Positions 24,955 through 35,050 of a stretch of DNA of 64,000 bases are shown piece after piece. The stretch lies in the NCBI RefSeq assembly GCF_029623755.1, contig NZ_CP121106.1:2298352-2362351 (forward strand). The letters run 5' to 3'. Under the pieces are notes generated by a model that was not told the origin of the DNA, did no database searches, and worked only from the letters and a program-made list of their open reading frames with translations. Position 1 is the stretch's first letter; each line of letters starts with the position of its first letter. A program made the translations under genes and the position numbers. The stretch is from Altererythrobacter sp. CAU 1644. Lineage in GTDB: Bacteria > Pseudomonadota > Alphaproteobacteria > Sphingomonadales > Sphingomonadaceae.

Positions 24955-27900
24955 ATGGTAGATTTCGAAAGCGGTAAGTCCGGTGGATTTGACCTAGAAG
25001 GCGCCCCGGACAATAGCCTGGATACTGGTTCGAGCCAGTATCAGGACGCCGGCGCAAGCTATTCACCTGGAACGGGAATTCTGCAGGCCGATGCCAATGG
25101 CGTAGTGGTCCTTCCCGCAGGTGTTTCGCTGGAAGATATCACCGTTCGCGGCACTGACCTGGTGATCACCCTGGCAGACGGGACCGAGATGGTCATCCCG
25201 GGCGGCGCGCTGATCGTTCCGCAGTTCGTGGTCGATGGTGTGGTGATCGCTCCGCAGACCGTTTCCGACTATCTCAATGGCATCGATCCGGAAGCTGGAC
25301 CGCAGGCGCAGACGCCCAGTTCGGGCGGCAATTTCGCGGCCGATGAAGGGGCCATCCAGGACGCTTTCGATCGCGGCGATCTCCTGCCCTACACCGAATT
25401 GAACCGCACGATCGAGCAGGAAGAAGAAATTCTTCCCTTCGTCGATGAAGACCCCGTGGTCGTTATCGAGACCCCGGATAATCCCATTGGCGTCGAGAAT
25501 GCGATTGCCCGGGTATTCGAAACCGGCCTGCCCGGTAACGGCGACGGCGAAGGCGAGCGCAACGAGCCCCCGGGCGTCGGCGAGAATGCCGATGGCAATC
25601 CCGGCAACGACAGCGACACCAGCGACTCGACCAGCGGCACCATCGTGTTCGCTGCACCCGATGGACTGTCGGCGATCCTGATCAACGGGGTCGAGATCAC
25701 CACCGTCGGCCAGCAGTTCGTCAGCCCGGTTGGTACGCTCACCATCACCAGCATCGATCTCGACTCAGGCGAGGTGGGCTTCAGTTACCAGCTGCAGGAC
25801 AATCTGCTCGGCGAAACGGTCGACGGCTTCTTCGCGGTGACCGTGGTCGACCGCGACGGCGACACCGCCGACGCGACTCTGTCGATCATCGTCGAGGATG
25901 ACGGACCGCGCGCGGAGATCGACAACGGCACTATCGAACCCGGCACGTTCGGCCCGATCGAGGGCAATGTGCTCGATAACGACGAATCAGGGGCAGACGG
26001 TTATCCGGTCGGCGAAGACGGGATCGAGGCTGTTACCGGTTTCTCGAGCGACAACGCCGGCGGCTCGGCGGCCCCCGGGGCCAGCCTGCAGGGCCAGTAC
26101 GGCGTTCTGACGCTCAACGCCGACGGTACATACGAATACACCCGCGACTTCAACACGCCGGGCGGTGTCACCGACACCTTCACCTACACGATCGTCGACC
26201 AAGACGGCAGCGAGGCCGAAGCCAAGCTCGTCATCACGATCGAAAACGCTCCAAACACGATCGATTTCGTCCCTACCACGGGCGAAGGCACGCAGGTCGA
26301 CGAAGGGGGCTTGCCGCCGCGGACCGACGAACCGGTGGGTACCGGAGAGGGTGCGGACGACAATCCCAACAATAACAGCGATCCTTCGGAAACCACCGGC
26401 GCAACGATCGAGTTCAACTCGCCCGATGGCCTTGCCAGCATCACCATCAACGGAGTCGAGGTCGACCTGAACAACCAGGCCGGCAACGATGCCGACGACC
26501 AGATCGTGATCGACGACGAGACCGGTACGCTGGTCATCACCGCGGTGACCTACGACCCCACGACGGGCGACGGCACAATCTCGTATGAATATACGCTCGG
26601 CGACAACACTTCGGGCGACGACACCGAAGTCGAGTTCGAGATCATCGTGACCGATCTCGACGGTGACAAGGCCGAAGACACGCTCGTCATCGAGATTGTT
26701 GACGACGAACCGGAGGCGGCCAACGACGTCGCCGGACAGGTCAACGAGAACCAGCCGATCATCATCGACGCGCTCGATAACGACGTGTTCGGCGCGGACG
26801 ATGTCGACACCAGCGATGCGACCAAGGTGTTCGTTTCGACCCAGGGTTCGCAGGGCACCGCGTCCTACGACCCGGCGACAGGCCTTTTCACCTACACGCC
26901 CAATCCGGGCGCGGGTTCGAACGGCAATCTGACCGACAGCTTCCAGTACACCATTATCGATGGTGACGGGGATCCGTCGATCGCGACCGTCAATTTCACC
27001 CTTCAGCCCGACTCCGAACCGCGCGGCAGCGAGCGGGTCGCGACCGTCGACGATGACGGCCTGGCAGACGGCAACCCCGCTTCGACGACCGGCGATCTCG
27101 CCGCCAATACGGGCGACGATCCGGCTGACACCAGCGAAGCGAGCTTCACGGGCACCCTCGGATTCGACGTCGGGAACGACACGCCCGCGACTATTTCGGT
27201 CGATCCGGCACTGGCCGGCACTACCGACACGGTCGGCACCGAAACCGTTACCTATTCGGTCAGCGGCGGCACGCTCACCGCCACTATCACCGGGGGAGCG
27301 CGGGACGGCACCGACCTGTTCACGGTCGAGATCACCGATGCCGCAACCGGCGCTTACCAGGTCACGTTGCTGACCAACGTGTTCCATGCCAGCGGCAATG
27401 ACGAGAACGATGCGTCGGTCTCGATCGACTTCCTTGTCGCCGACAGCGAGGGCGAAACCGCGCCGACCAACCTTACCATTATCTTCGACGATGACGCGCC
27501 GACTGCGGTGGCAGACGTCGATTCGGTGACCGAGGACGGCCCGCTGGTGGCGGACGGTAACGTCCTGACAGGTTCCGGCGGCAGCGATGCCAATGCGACC
27601 GATGGCGTTGCCGATGCGCAGGGCGCCGATGGTGCAAGCGTGACAGGTCTCGCCTTCGGCCAGATTCTCGGCACGGTCGGTTCACCGCTGACCAGCACCT
27701 ATGGCAAACTGACGATCGATGCCAATGGCGACTATCGCTACGAACTCGATAATACCAACCCGTTGGTCCAGGGCCTCGACAGCACCGAGAGCCTGACCGA
27801 GATCTTCACCTACACGATCACCGATGCGGATGGCGACACCAGCGAAACCACGCTGACGATCACCATCAATGGCGCCGACGATGGCGTCACGGTCAATGGC

Positions 27901-30900
27901 CTCGATCTTGCCGCGCCCGAACTGGTCGTCGACGAAGACGATCTGGCCGATGGCACTTCGCCCGATGCGGCCGCGCTGACCAAGACCGGCAGCTTTACCG
28001 TCGACAGCCCCGATGGTCTGGCGACGCTGACCGTGGGCGGCGTTCTGGTTTACGACGCTGACAATCCCACAATCTATCCGGTCACGATCGACAATCCGAC
28101 CTATGGCCAGCTGACAATTACCAATGTGGTACCGGTGTTCGACGCCAATGGCGATGCTGTCACGGCGGAAGTCTTCTTCAGCTATACGCTACAGGACAAT
28201 TCGCTGCTGCACGACGAGAGTGGCGAGGACAATTTCATCGACAGTTTCGAGGTTGTCGCGACCGATACCGATGGTTCGACCAACTCGCCGACCTCATTCC
28301 TCGACATACAGGTCATCGACGATGTTCCGTCGGTCACGTTGAACAGCGGTCAGGCGCCGGTGCTGGCCACCGACGACACGGACCTTCGCAACAATCCGTC
28401 GAGCACCGACACCGGCAATTTCAGCACGCTGTTCACGCCTGATTTCCAGGCCGACGGCCCCAATGCTGTCGACTCGCTGGTCTATGCAGTCGCGATCACA
28501 GGCGGCAACGGAACGGATTCGGGTCTCGACGACACGGCGACCGGCAACGACATCCTGCTGCGCCTCAACGGCAATGTGATCGAGGGATATCTGTCCGGCG
28601 ATCCGACCGAAGTGGCCTTCACGCTATCGCTCGACCCTGCGACCGGAGTGATTACGCAGACCCAGTTCCGTGCGATCGAGCATGACAATCCGGCTGACTC
28701 CTTCGAGACCGGCGTCGAAGCCGAAACGATGGCCGCCGGCCTCATCACCATCACCGCTACGGTGACCGATGGCGACGGCGATCAGGCGAGCGAAACCGCA
28801 GAAATTGGTGATGCCTTCACGTTCGAAGACGATGGTCCCGTTAGAATTTCTCTCTCGATCGGAGATCTGGACGAAGACGCACTTGCATCAGGCAACAACG
28901 ATGCCCAGCCCGGTGACGACGATGGTGGCGTGTCCTTCACCGGATCGCTGGACCTACAATTTGGTGCCGACGGACCCGCGGCGGACGAACTGACGATTGC
29001 GATCGATTCAGTGTTCTCGCGTGATCCTGACGGGGCTCCCGTGGCGCTTTCTTCGGGTGGCGCGACAGTGCTGACGGTTTGGAACGCCGATACCAACACC
29101 CTTACCGGATACACCACTGATGTTGGCGATCCTGTCTATACCTTGGTGGTTGATCTCGCTAACCTTCAGTACACCTTCACACTGTTCAAGCCGCTCGACC
29201 ATCCTTCGCAGGACGATGGCAGCGGTACCCTCGAAGGCTACGAGGACAATCTGGGGCTCTACCTCGACATCACCATCACGGATGGCGACGGCGACAGCAT
29301 CACCTTGGATGGAAGCAACTTTGTCGCACTGTTTGATGCGTTCCTGAATATCGACGACGACATGGCCGTCGCAACTGACAATGCCAATACTGTCGGCGAG
29401 GGCGAGGCCACCGATGGTAACGTCATCACCGACGATGACGGTGGCAATGGCCTCGATACTGCCGGCGCGGACGGCTACGCTGCCGATGGTCCGGTGGTCG
29501 ATGCCGGCTTCTCTTCGAGCAATCCGGCTGGCGTCACCCTGATCAACAAGTCGGTTGCGTTGGACGGCACGATCACGCTGACCACGTCGGTTGGTACGCT
29601 CGTGATCGGGGCTGACGGCGACTACACCTTCACATCGGTCGCGAACACGGTCAATTCCAACACCGACCTGACCTTCACCTACACGATTGAGGACGGCGAC
29701 GGCGACCGCGACACCGCCGACCTGGTGATCGGCATCACCAACGTCGCAGGAAGCGTGTCCGACCAGGACATCGATGTCGACGAAAAGGGCCTGGCCGATG
29801 GTACCGGCGAGCTCGCCGATAACGTGCCGAACAATGACCAGAGCGAAATCGATGCCAATGGCCTGATCTCGGTCAATGGCGCTACCGGGCCGTTCAAGTT
29901 CATCCTGGTCGGCGGTGTGTTCGACGACAAGGGAACGGCCAGCACGAGCGATGACACCTACACCATCGACGGCATGTACGGCACGATCGTGCTCAATGCC
30001 TCGACCGGTGCCTACACCTACACGCTCGACACCGAGTTCGATCACGACCCGCCGCTGAGCGGGGCCGACCGTAACGAGGAACCGATCGCCGAGAGCTTCG
30101 CCTATCGGGTCGAGGACCTGTCGGGCAACGAAATCGGAACGGGCGATCTCGATGTGACCATCATCGACGATATCCCGGTTATCACTGCGGCGCTCGACAC
30201 GGGTTCGACGGTCACCGTCGACGAGACCGATCTCGCCGAAGCCGCCGCGACGATCAACCTCGATACCTACGACCAAGGTGCCGACAGCGATGTTTCGGCC
30301 AATCCCACGCTGATCGGCTCGGCGACGACCGACAACGTGCTCGACGTCTCCGTGCTCTTCGGTGCCGATGGCCCCGCTGCGGGCGGCGGCCTGAGCTATT
30401 CGCTCAACGTTGCCAATGCCACTTCGGGCATGACCACGACCGAAGGCACCCCGATCGTCCTCGTCAAGGTGAGCGATACGGTGGTTGTCGGTGTCGTGCA
30501 GGGCACCAACACGGCGGCCTTCGCGATCGAGATCGACGCGGGTAACGGCGAGATCACAGTCGAACAATATCTCAGCCTCGATCATGGCGTGAACCCCGAC
30601 CCGAACGAGCCGGAACAGCTTGCGACCGGTTCGCTGACGGCGACCGTGACGGCCGAGGATTTCGACGGCGACAGCGTCGATGCGACCGCAGTCGACATCA
30701 CCTCGCTGATCACCTTCCGCGACGATGGGCCGACCGCCGAGCCGACCCTGACCGCGTTCCTCGATGACGATGCGCTCGGCGGCAATGCCAATGGACCGGA
30801 TGACCAATCGCCCGATACGGCGAACCTCACCGGCACCCTCGTCGACCCGACCCTTGGTTTCGGGAACGATGGCGGCAGCGTCGCTTTCGATCTGACCAGC

Positions 30901-33900
30901 ACGCTCCCGAGCGGCTACCGCCTCGTCGCGGATCCACTCAGCGATGGCGTGATCATCGAACAGGAGCAGGGCACCGGCAACTGGGTACCAGTTGTGCGCG
31001 TTGCGCTCGACGGCACGACCGGCAACTACACGGTCAGCCAACTCGACAATATCTGGCACGAGAATGACGGCCAGAATGACGAGAACGAAGTCAGCTTCAC
31101 GCTCGGCGCCACGCTGACCGACGGCGATGAAGACACGGCGACCACGTCGCTCACCATTACCGTCGATGATGACACTGCGGTTGCCAATGCGGTTACGAGC
31201 TCGGGCACGGTCGATGAGGACGGGCTCCAGCCCGATGGCATCGCCGACAATGGCTCCAACGACATGCTAGGCGCCGCGACCGAGGCGACCGGCAGCGTCG
31301 CCGGGCTGTTCACGGCAGGCGCCGATGGTCCGCTGACCTATGCGCTCGACGACACGTCGACCGCCGCGCTCGATGCGCTCGGCCTCGAATCGAATGGCGT
31401 CACGGTGACTTACGTCATCAATGGGGACACGGTAACGGCGACCGCGGGCGGTTCGCCTGTGTTCACCTTCACGCTCAACGATCCGGCCTCGGGCGATTGG
31501 AAGTTCGTGCTCGAAGGTCCGCTCGACCATGACGACACGAACGACAGCGAGAACGTGGTCGATATCGACATCGACTTCGGCAGCCTGGTCTATGCGACCG
31601 ATATCGATGGCGACCGGACCGATGCGATCGGCTCGGTCGTGGTCACGGTCGACGACGATACCCCGCGCGCCAATGCCGATGTGGACAATGTAACCGAGGG
31701 CTCCTCGACGACGGGCAACGTGCTTGACGGTACGGGCGGCAATGTCGGTTCGGCGCTTCAGGCGGACGAGGGCGGTGCCGACGGGCTGGAAAGCCCGGCA
31801 ATCGTCGGAATCGCCAGCACCAACCAGGGGACCAGCGATACCACGGTTACCGCGGGTGAATTCCAGCTTGCCGGCGAATTCGGCACGCTCACGCTCAACC
31901 AGAACGGCACCTATACCTACGCCGTTGCGGGCAACAGCGTCACCACCGGCGGCAACGATGTGTTCACCTACACGATCGTCGACAATGATGGGGACGAGGT
32001 TTCCACCACGCTGACCTTCGCGGTCACGCCGGTGAACCTGTCGGGCAATGCGCCAAGCGTGACGGTCTACGAAGAAGCCCTCGACGACACTGTCGATGCG
32101 GGCGATGTCGCGGCCGGAACGATCTTCGGCTCGGCCCCTGCGGAGACCACCGAGAGTGCCAACGGCACGGTCGTGGTCGCCGGCGCGACGGCATTCGGCA
32201 TCCAGGGCGGAACCTCGTCGGCTGGCTTCACCACGCTGGCGGGTAGCTTCGGGACGATCCGGATCAACGAGACCACGGGTCAGTTCACCTACACGCTCAC
32301 TGCGCCGGTCGAGACCACGCCAAACGATAACGATGGCGTAACGACCGAGTTCGGGGAAGCCTTCACCTACACCGCGACTGACGGCAACGGTAACACGACC
32401 ACGGGTACGATTACCGTCAATGTGGTCGACGATGTTCCGACGCTGGGCACCATCCAGGACCAGCAGGCGAGCAACGATCCGACGCAGACCCCGGCTGTGG
32501 GCACGCTGAATTTCGAGGCGGGTGCCGACGATACCGGAGCGACGATGGTAATTACCGCCGACACGACCGGCATTACCTCGGGCGGCAGGCCGCTCGTTAC
32601 CGAGCAGGTCGGCAATGTGCTGACGGCCTATATCGACGCCGACTCAGATGGTGTGCTCGATCCAGGTGAAACGACCGCAGTGTTCACGCTGACGGTCAAC
32701 CCTGATGCAGGTGCATCTGGCCAGTACACCTTCGACCTGATCACCGCGCTCGATCCGACGATTACCGACGTTCCGATCGGCTCGGGAAGTTCTTTCGGTG
32801 TGGGCCCGACCAACTCGGTGCTCGTCAACGAGTTTTCGGACGAATCCGGACGAGATCTTGTGCTTGTTACCGCCTGGTCAGCTGGGCCCGGGTTCAACAA
32901 GAATGACCCTTCGACCTGGAGCAATGCGATCCAGCAGAGTGACGTCAACGGCTCGACCCAAGGTTGGGGCCGCGGCAACAATAATTTCGACCAGGATGAA
33001 TTCCTGCGCTTCGACTTCGGTGACGCCAATGATTATGACGGCGCCGGTAGCTACGTACCGCCCACCACGGATGGTCGGACGCCGCCCAGCCCTCTCGACA
33101 TCGCAGATGTCTCCTATGCGACTTTTTCGTTCTTCAATTTCCAGCAAACGGGAGGCAATCCCAAACAGAACGAGATCATCACATTCGTAGCTCACTATAC
33201 TGACAACACCTCGCAGACCTTTGTGATCGACGGTACCACCGATACCGGCAGCTTCACGATCACGGCGCCCGCAGGCACGTTCATCGATTATGTCGACGCC
33301 TACATGACGACCGGCGAGATGAAGCTGAATCTGACCAACGTCGGGGTGGCAGACTCCTCGATCGACAAGACGATCAACTTCTCGCTGCAGCTCACCGATG
33401 GTGACGGCGACACCACTTCGACGCAGGACTTCAGCGTCCGCGTGGCCGACGGGCTGACCCCCTTCGCGCCGGCAGCACCGATCGTGCTCGATCTCGATGG
33501 AGGAGGCGCCGATTTCTCGAGCCTCGCCGCCGGTATCGCTTACGATTACGATGGCGATGGAGTGAAGACCAAGACCGCGTGGATGGCCGCAGGCAGCGCG
33601 ATCCTTGCCTACGACATGAACGCTGACGGCTTCGTCAACAATGCTTCGGAGTTCGTCTTCGGCAGCGATGGCGTGACCGACCTAGAAGCGGTCGCGGCGC
33701 TCTATGACGACAATGGCGACGGCGTGCTCGATGCGCAGGATGCAGCTTACGAAAGCTTCGGCCTGTGGATCGACGCCGATCTAGACGCGGTGTCCGACGC
33801 GGGCGAATTCGTCTCGCTGAAGGATGCGGGCATCACTTCGATCGAACTCGTCTCCGACGGCAATGTGTTTGCCGCCGCCGATGGCGACGTCACTGTCTTC

Positions 33901-34293
33901 GGCACCGCCAGCTATACCATGGCTGACGGCAGCACCGGCGAAGTCGCCGACGCGGCCTTCATGACTGCAGGCGATGTCGATGGTACGATGGAAGCGCTGC
34001 TGGCGCTTGCTGCCAACGATACCGCTGCCGACGACGGTGCGACCAAGTCCACGCAGGACCTGCCAGAGGTCGAGGCTGTCCTCGATGATGCCTTGGCCGG
34101 TACCGAGGTCGACAACCTGATCGATCATTTCACCGGCGATCAGGGCGAATATTTCGCCGTGAACGATGCCGGCGGCTACCTGGGCAATGATGCCCTGAAC
34201 TTCTCGATTGACGGAGGCGCCTTCGCTTTTGACAATGGCACCATGGCTGAATTGCACGAAGATGCAGCAGCCCTGGCGGCCGCAAGTGCTTAA
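24955..34293 (+). CDS. Giant T1SS-exported repeat adhesin (BapA/LapA-like)
   Basis: A protein of about 3,112 residues, acidic and rich in Asp, Thr, Gly and Val, with almost no Lys or Cys. Residues 1-112 form an N-terminal module (VRGTDLVITLADGTEMVIPG, then GALIVPQFVVDGVVI) like the prefix domain of BapA/LapA adhesins, thought to hold the protein in the outer-membrane channel. After a Ser/Gly/Gln linker come many tandem VCBS, cadherin-like and DUF5801-type repeats of about 100-250 residues, each with GTYTYT and DGDGD-type signatures. Near residues 2,610-2,810 lies a domain unlike the repeats. Residues from about 2,840 carry EF-hand-like Asp loops (YDYDGDGVKTK, YDDNGDGVLDA). No RTX GGxGxD nonapeptides are seen. 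AAGGA lies eight bases before the ATG at 24955. The downstream genes supply the exporter. Confidence 0.88.
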   Translation: MVDFESGKSGGFDLEGAPDNSLDTGSSQYQDAGASYSPGTGILQADANGVVVLPAGVSLEDITVRGTDLVITLADGTEMVIPGGALIVPQFVVDGVVIAPQTVSDYLNGIDPEAGPQAQTPSSGGNFAADEGAIQDAFDRGDLLPYTELNRTIEQEEEILPFVDEDPVVVIETPDNPIGVENAIARVFETGLPGNGDGEGERNEPPGVGENADGNPGNDSDTSDSTSGTIVFAAPDGLSAILINGVEITTVGQQFVSPVGTLTITSIDLDSGEVGFSYQLQDNLLGETVDGFFAVTVVDRDGDTADATLSIIVEDDGPRAEIDNGTIEPGTFGPIEGNVLDNDESGADGYPVGEDGIEAVTGFSSDNAGGSAAPGASLQGQYGVLTLNADGTYEYTRDFNTPGGVTDTFTYTIVDQDGSEAEAKLVITIENAPNTIDFVPTTGEGTQVDEGGLPPRTDEPVGTGEGADDNPNNNSDPSETTGATIEFNSPDGLASITINGVEVDLNNQAGNDADDQIVIDDETGTLVITAVTYDPTTGDGTISYEYTLGDNTSGDDTEVEFEIIVTDLDGDKAEDTLVIEIVDDEPEAANDVAGQVNENQPIIIDALDNDVFGADDVDTSDATKVFVSTQGSQGTASYDPATGLFTYTPNPGAGSNGNLTDSFQYTIIDGDGDPSIATVNFTLQPDSEPRGSERVATVDDDGLADGNPASTTGDLAANTGDDPADTSEASFTGTLGFDVGNDTPATISVDPALAGTTDTVGTETVTYSVSGGTLTATITGGARDGTDLFTVEITDAATGAYQVTLLTNVFHASGNDENDASVSIDFLVADSEGETAPTNLTIIFDDDAPTAVADVDSVTEDGPLVADGNVLTGSGGSDANATDGVADAQGADGASVTGLAFGQILGTVGSPLTSTYGKLTIDANGDYRYELDNTNPLVQGLDSTESLTEIFTYTITDADGDTSETTLTITINGADDGVTVNGLDLAAPELVVDEDDLADGTSPDAAALTKTGSFTVDSPDGLATLTVGGVLVYDADNPTIYPVTIDNPTYGQLTITNVVPVFDANGDAVTAEVFFSYTLQDNSLLHDESGEDNFIDSFEVVATDTDGSTNSPTSFLDIQVIDDVPSVTLNSGQAPVLATDDTDLRNNPSSTDTGNFSTLFTPDFQADGPNAVDSLVYAVAITGGNGTDSGLDDTATGNDILLRLNGNVIEGYLSGDPTEVAFTLSLDPATGVITQTQFRAIEHDNPADSFETGVEAETMAAGLITITATVTDGDGDQASETAEIGDAFTFEDDGPVRISLSIGDLDEDALASGNNDAQPGDDDGGVSFTGSLDLQFGADGPAADELTIAIDSVFSRDPDGAPVALSSGGATVLTVWNADTNTLTGYTTDVGDPVYTLVVDLANLQYTFTLFKPLDHPSQDDGSGTLEGYEDNLGLYLDITITDGDGDSITLDGSNFVALFDAFLNIDDDMAVATDNANTVGEGEATDGNVITDDDGGNGLDTAGADGYAADGPVVDAGFSSSNPAGVTLINKSVALDGTITLTTSVGTLVIGADGDYTFTSVANTVNSNTDLTFTYTIEDGDGDRDTADLVIGITNVAGSVSDQDIDVDEKGLADGTGELADNVPNNDQSEIDANGLISVNGATGPFKFILVGGVFDDKGTASTSDDTYTIDGMYGTIVLNASTGAYTYTLDTEFDHDPPLSGADRNEEPIAESFAYRVEDLSGNEIGTGDLDVTIIDDIPVITAALDTGSTVTVDETDLAEAAATINLDTYDQGADSDVSANPTLIGSATTDNVLDVSVLFGADGPAAGGGLSYSLNVANATSGMTTTEGTPIVLVKVSDTVVVGVVQGTNTAAFAIEIDAGNGEITVEQYLSLDHGVNPDPNEPEQLATGSLTATVTAEDFDGDSVDATAVDITSLITFRDDGPTAEPTLTAFLDDDALGGNANGPDDQSPDTANLTGTLVDPTLGFGNDGGSVAFDLTSTLPSGYRLVADPLSDGVIIEQEQGTGNWVPVVRVALDGTTGNYTVSQLDNIWHENDGQNDENEVSFTLGATLTDGDEDTATTSLTITVDDDTAVANAVTSSGTVDEDGLQPDGIADNGSNDMLGAATEATGSVAGLFTAGADGPLTYALDDTSTAALDALGLESNGVTVTYVINGDTVTATAGGSPVFTFTLNDPASGDWKFVLEGPLDHDDTNDSENVVDIDIDFGSLVYATDIDGDRTDAIGSVVVTVDDDTPRANADVDNVTEGSSTTGNVLDGTGGNVGSALQADEGGADGLESPAIVGIASTNQGTSDTTVTAGEFQLAGEFGTLTLNQNGTYTYAVAGNSVTTGGNDVFTYTIVDNDGDEVSTTLTFAVTPVNLSGNAPSVTVYEEALDDTVDAGDVAAGTIFGSAPAETTESANGTVVVAGATAFGIQGGTSSAGFTTLAGSFGTIRINETTGQFTYTLTAPVETTPNDNDGVTTEFGEAFTYTATDGNGNTTTGTITVNVVDDVPTLGTIQDQQASNDPTQTPAVGTLNFEAGADDTGATMVITADTTGITSGGRPLVTEQVGNVLTAYIDADSDGVLDPGETTAVFTLTVNPDAGASGQYTFDLITALDPTITDVPIGSGSSFGVGPTNSVLVNEFSDESGRDLVLVTAWSAGPGFNKNDPSTWSNAIQQSDVNGSTQGWGRGNNNFDQDEFLRFDFGDANDYDGAGSYVPPTTDGRTPPSPLDIADVSYATFSFFNFQQTGGNPKQNEIITFVAHYTDNTSQTFVIDGTTDTGSFTITAPAGTFIDYVDAYMTTGEMKLNLTNVGVADSSIDKTINFSLQLTDGDGDTTSTQDFSVRVADGLTPFAPAAPIVLDLDGGGADFSSLAAGIAYDYDGDGVKTKTAWMAAGSAILAYDMNADGFVNNASEFVFGSDGVTDLEAVAALYDDNGDGVLDAQDAAYESFGLWIDADLDAVSDAGEFVSLKDAGITSIELVSDGNVFAAADGDVTVFGTASYTMADGSTGEVADAAFMTAGDVDGTMEALLALAANDTAADDGATKSTQDLPEVEAVLDDALAGTEVDNLIDHFTGDQGEYFAVNDAGGYLGNDALNFSIDGGAFAFDNGTMAELHEDAAALAAASA
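25620..32450 (+). repeat. Tandem protein-coding repeats of the adhesin
   Basis: This part of the adhesin gene encodes successive immunoglobulin-like repeats, each closing with a phrase such as DDGP(R/T)A or DD(V/I)PV and containing GxYTYT or FTYTI(V/T)D strands. The repeats are degenerate at the DNA level, so they are old domain duplications rather than recent perfect tandem copies. Boundaries are approximate. At least eleven DD-x-P/A domain junctions can be read. Confidence 0.75.
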
Positions 34294-34321
34294 AACAATT
34301 CCTTTGACCAGGGGGAAAAAT

Positions 34322-35038
34322 ATGCGGTTCAAGAAAACAAGCGCGGCTACGGCGACGCTGGTGATGGCACTCGCCATGCACCAGGGTGCCCAGGCCCAAA
34401 CAAACGATGCCGACGCCTTGATGGCGCTCGACAATGACAGTCTCAGGGGCGAAATTCAGACTCGTTTCGACGCGGCGCTGGCTGCTTCGAACGATGGGGG
34501 GGTGGTCAATGCCGACGACACCCGCTTCGTGTGGGCGAACGAGGCCAAGGCACAGTGCGGCATCGCGCTGGGCTATCTCAAGAGCGGGACCAAGGATCCG
34601 GTTTCGGTGGGCAAATGCGCACGCGCCACGGCGCTGATGCAGGATAATACCCGCCGCGTGCCTGTGCCGCTGTGGGCGGCCGGCGAAGCGCCTGCGATCT
34701 GCGAGGATCCCAAGCTGATCTTCTTCGGATTCGACATTGCCGAACCGCCCGCTGCCGAAGCGCAGCAGGTTGTCGATTTTGTCGCCGGTAACTTCCAGAC
34801 TTGTGGCTGGAATTCGATTGCGGTGGTCGGTCACGCCGACCGTTCGGGCAGTGTAGAGTACAACATGCGCCTCGCGCAGGAGCGCGCAACCAATGTTTAC
34901 AACATGCTGGCCGAGAAAGTTCCTGCTAACATGCTGGCCGCACCGGCCTCGAAGGGCGAAGGCGAACCCCGCGTTCCGACCGAGGATGGTGTGCGCGAGC
35001 CGCAGAACCGCCGCGTTGAAATCCAGGTTAGCAAGTAA
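34322..35038 (+). CDS. OmpA-family periplasmic protein of the T1SS cluster
   Basis: A 238-residue protein with a signal peptide (MRFKKTSAATATLVMALAMH, cleaved near GAQAQ) and a C-terminal OmpA-like peptidoglycan-binding domain. The domain shows VVGHADRSGSVEYNMRLAQE with the diaminopimelate-contacting Asp, then RATNVYNML and PQNRRVEIQV with the conserved arginine. There is no lipobox and no beta-barrel. It probably ties the export or adhesin complex to the cell wall. AGGGGG precedes the ATG at 34322. It lies 28 bases after the adhesin and 12 bases before tolC. Confidence 0.85.
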   Translation: MRFKKTSAATATLVMALAMHQGAQAQTNDADALMALDNDSLRGEIQTRFDAALAASNDGGVVNADDTRFVWANEAKAQCGIALGYLKSGTKDPVSVGKCARATALMQDNTRRVPVPLWAAGEAPAICEDPKLIFFGFDIAEPPAAEAQQVVDFVAGNFQTCGWNSIAVVGHADRSGSVEYNMRLAQERATNVYNMLAEKVPANMLAAPASKGEGEPRVPTEDGVREPQNRRVEIQVSK

Positions 35039-35050
35039 AGGGAGGGTGAC

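Noticed and set aside
25987..27387. Minus-strand open frame (466 codons) inside the adhesin gene
   Set aside because: Same reasoning: a shadow of the repeat-coding strand, with no recognisable domain.
29008..31059. Long minus-strand open frame (683 codons) inside the adhesin gene
   Set aside because: It is antisense to a gene with continuous, well-formed protein repeats. Its residues are Arg/Val/Asp-rich low-complexity sequence typical of the shadow of a GC-rich gene, and no ribosome site or domain is visible.
25620..32450. Repeated DNA considered as a CRISPR or satellite array
   Set aside because: The repeats are long, in frame, degenerate at DNA level and encode Ig-like domains; there are no short identical repeats with unique spacers.
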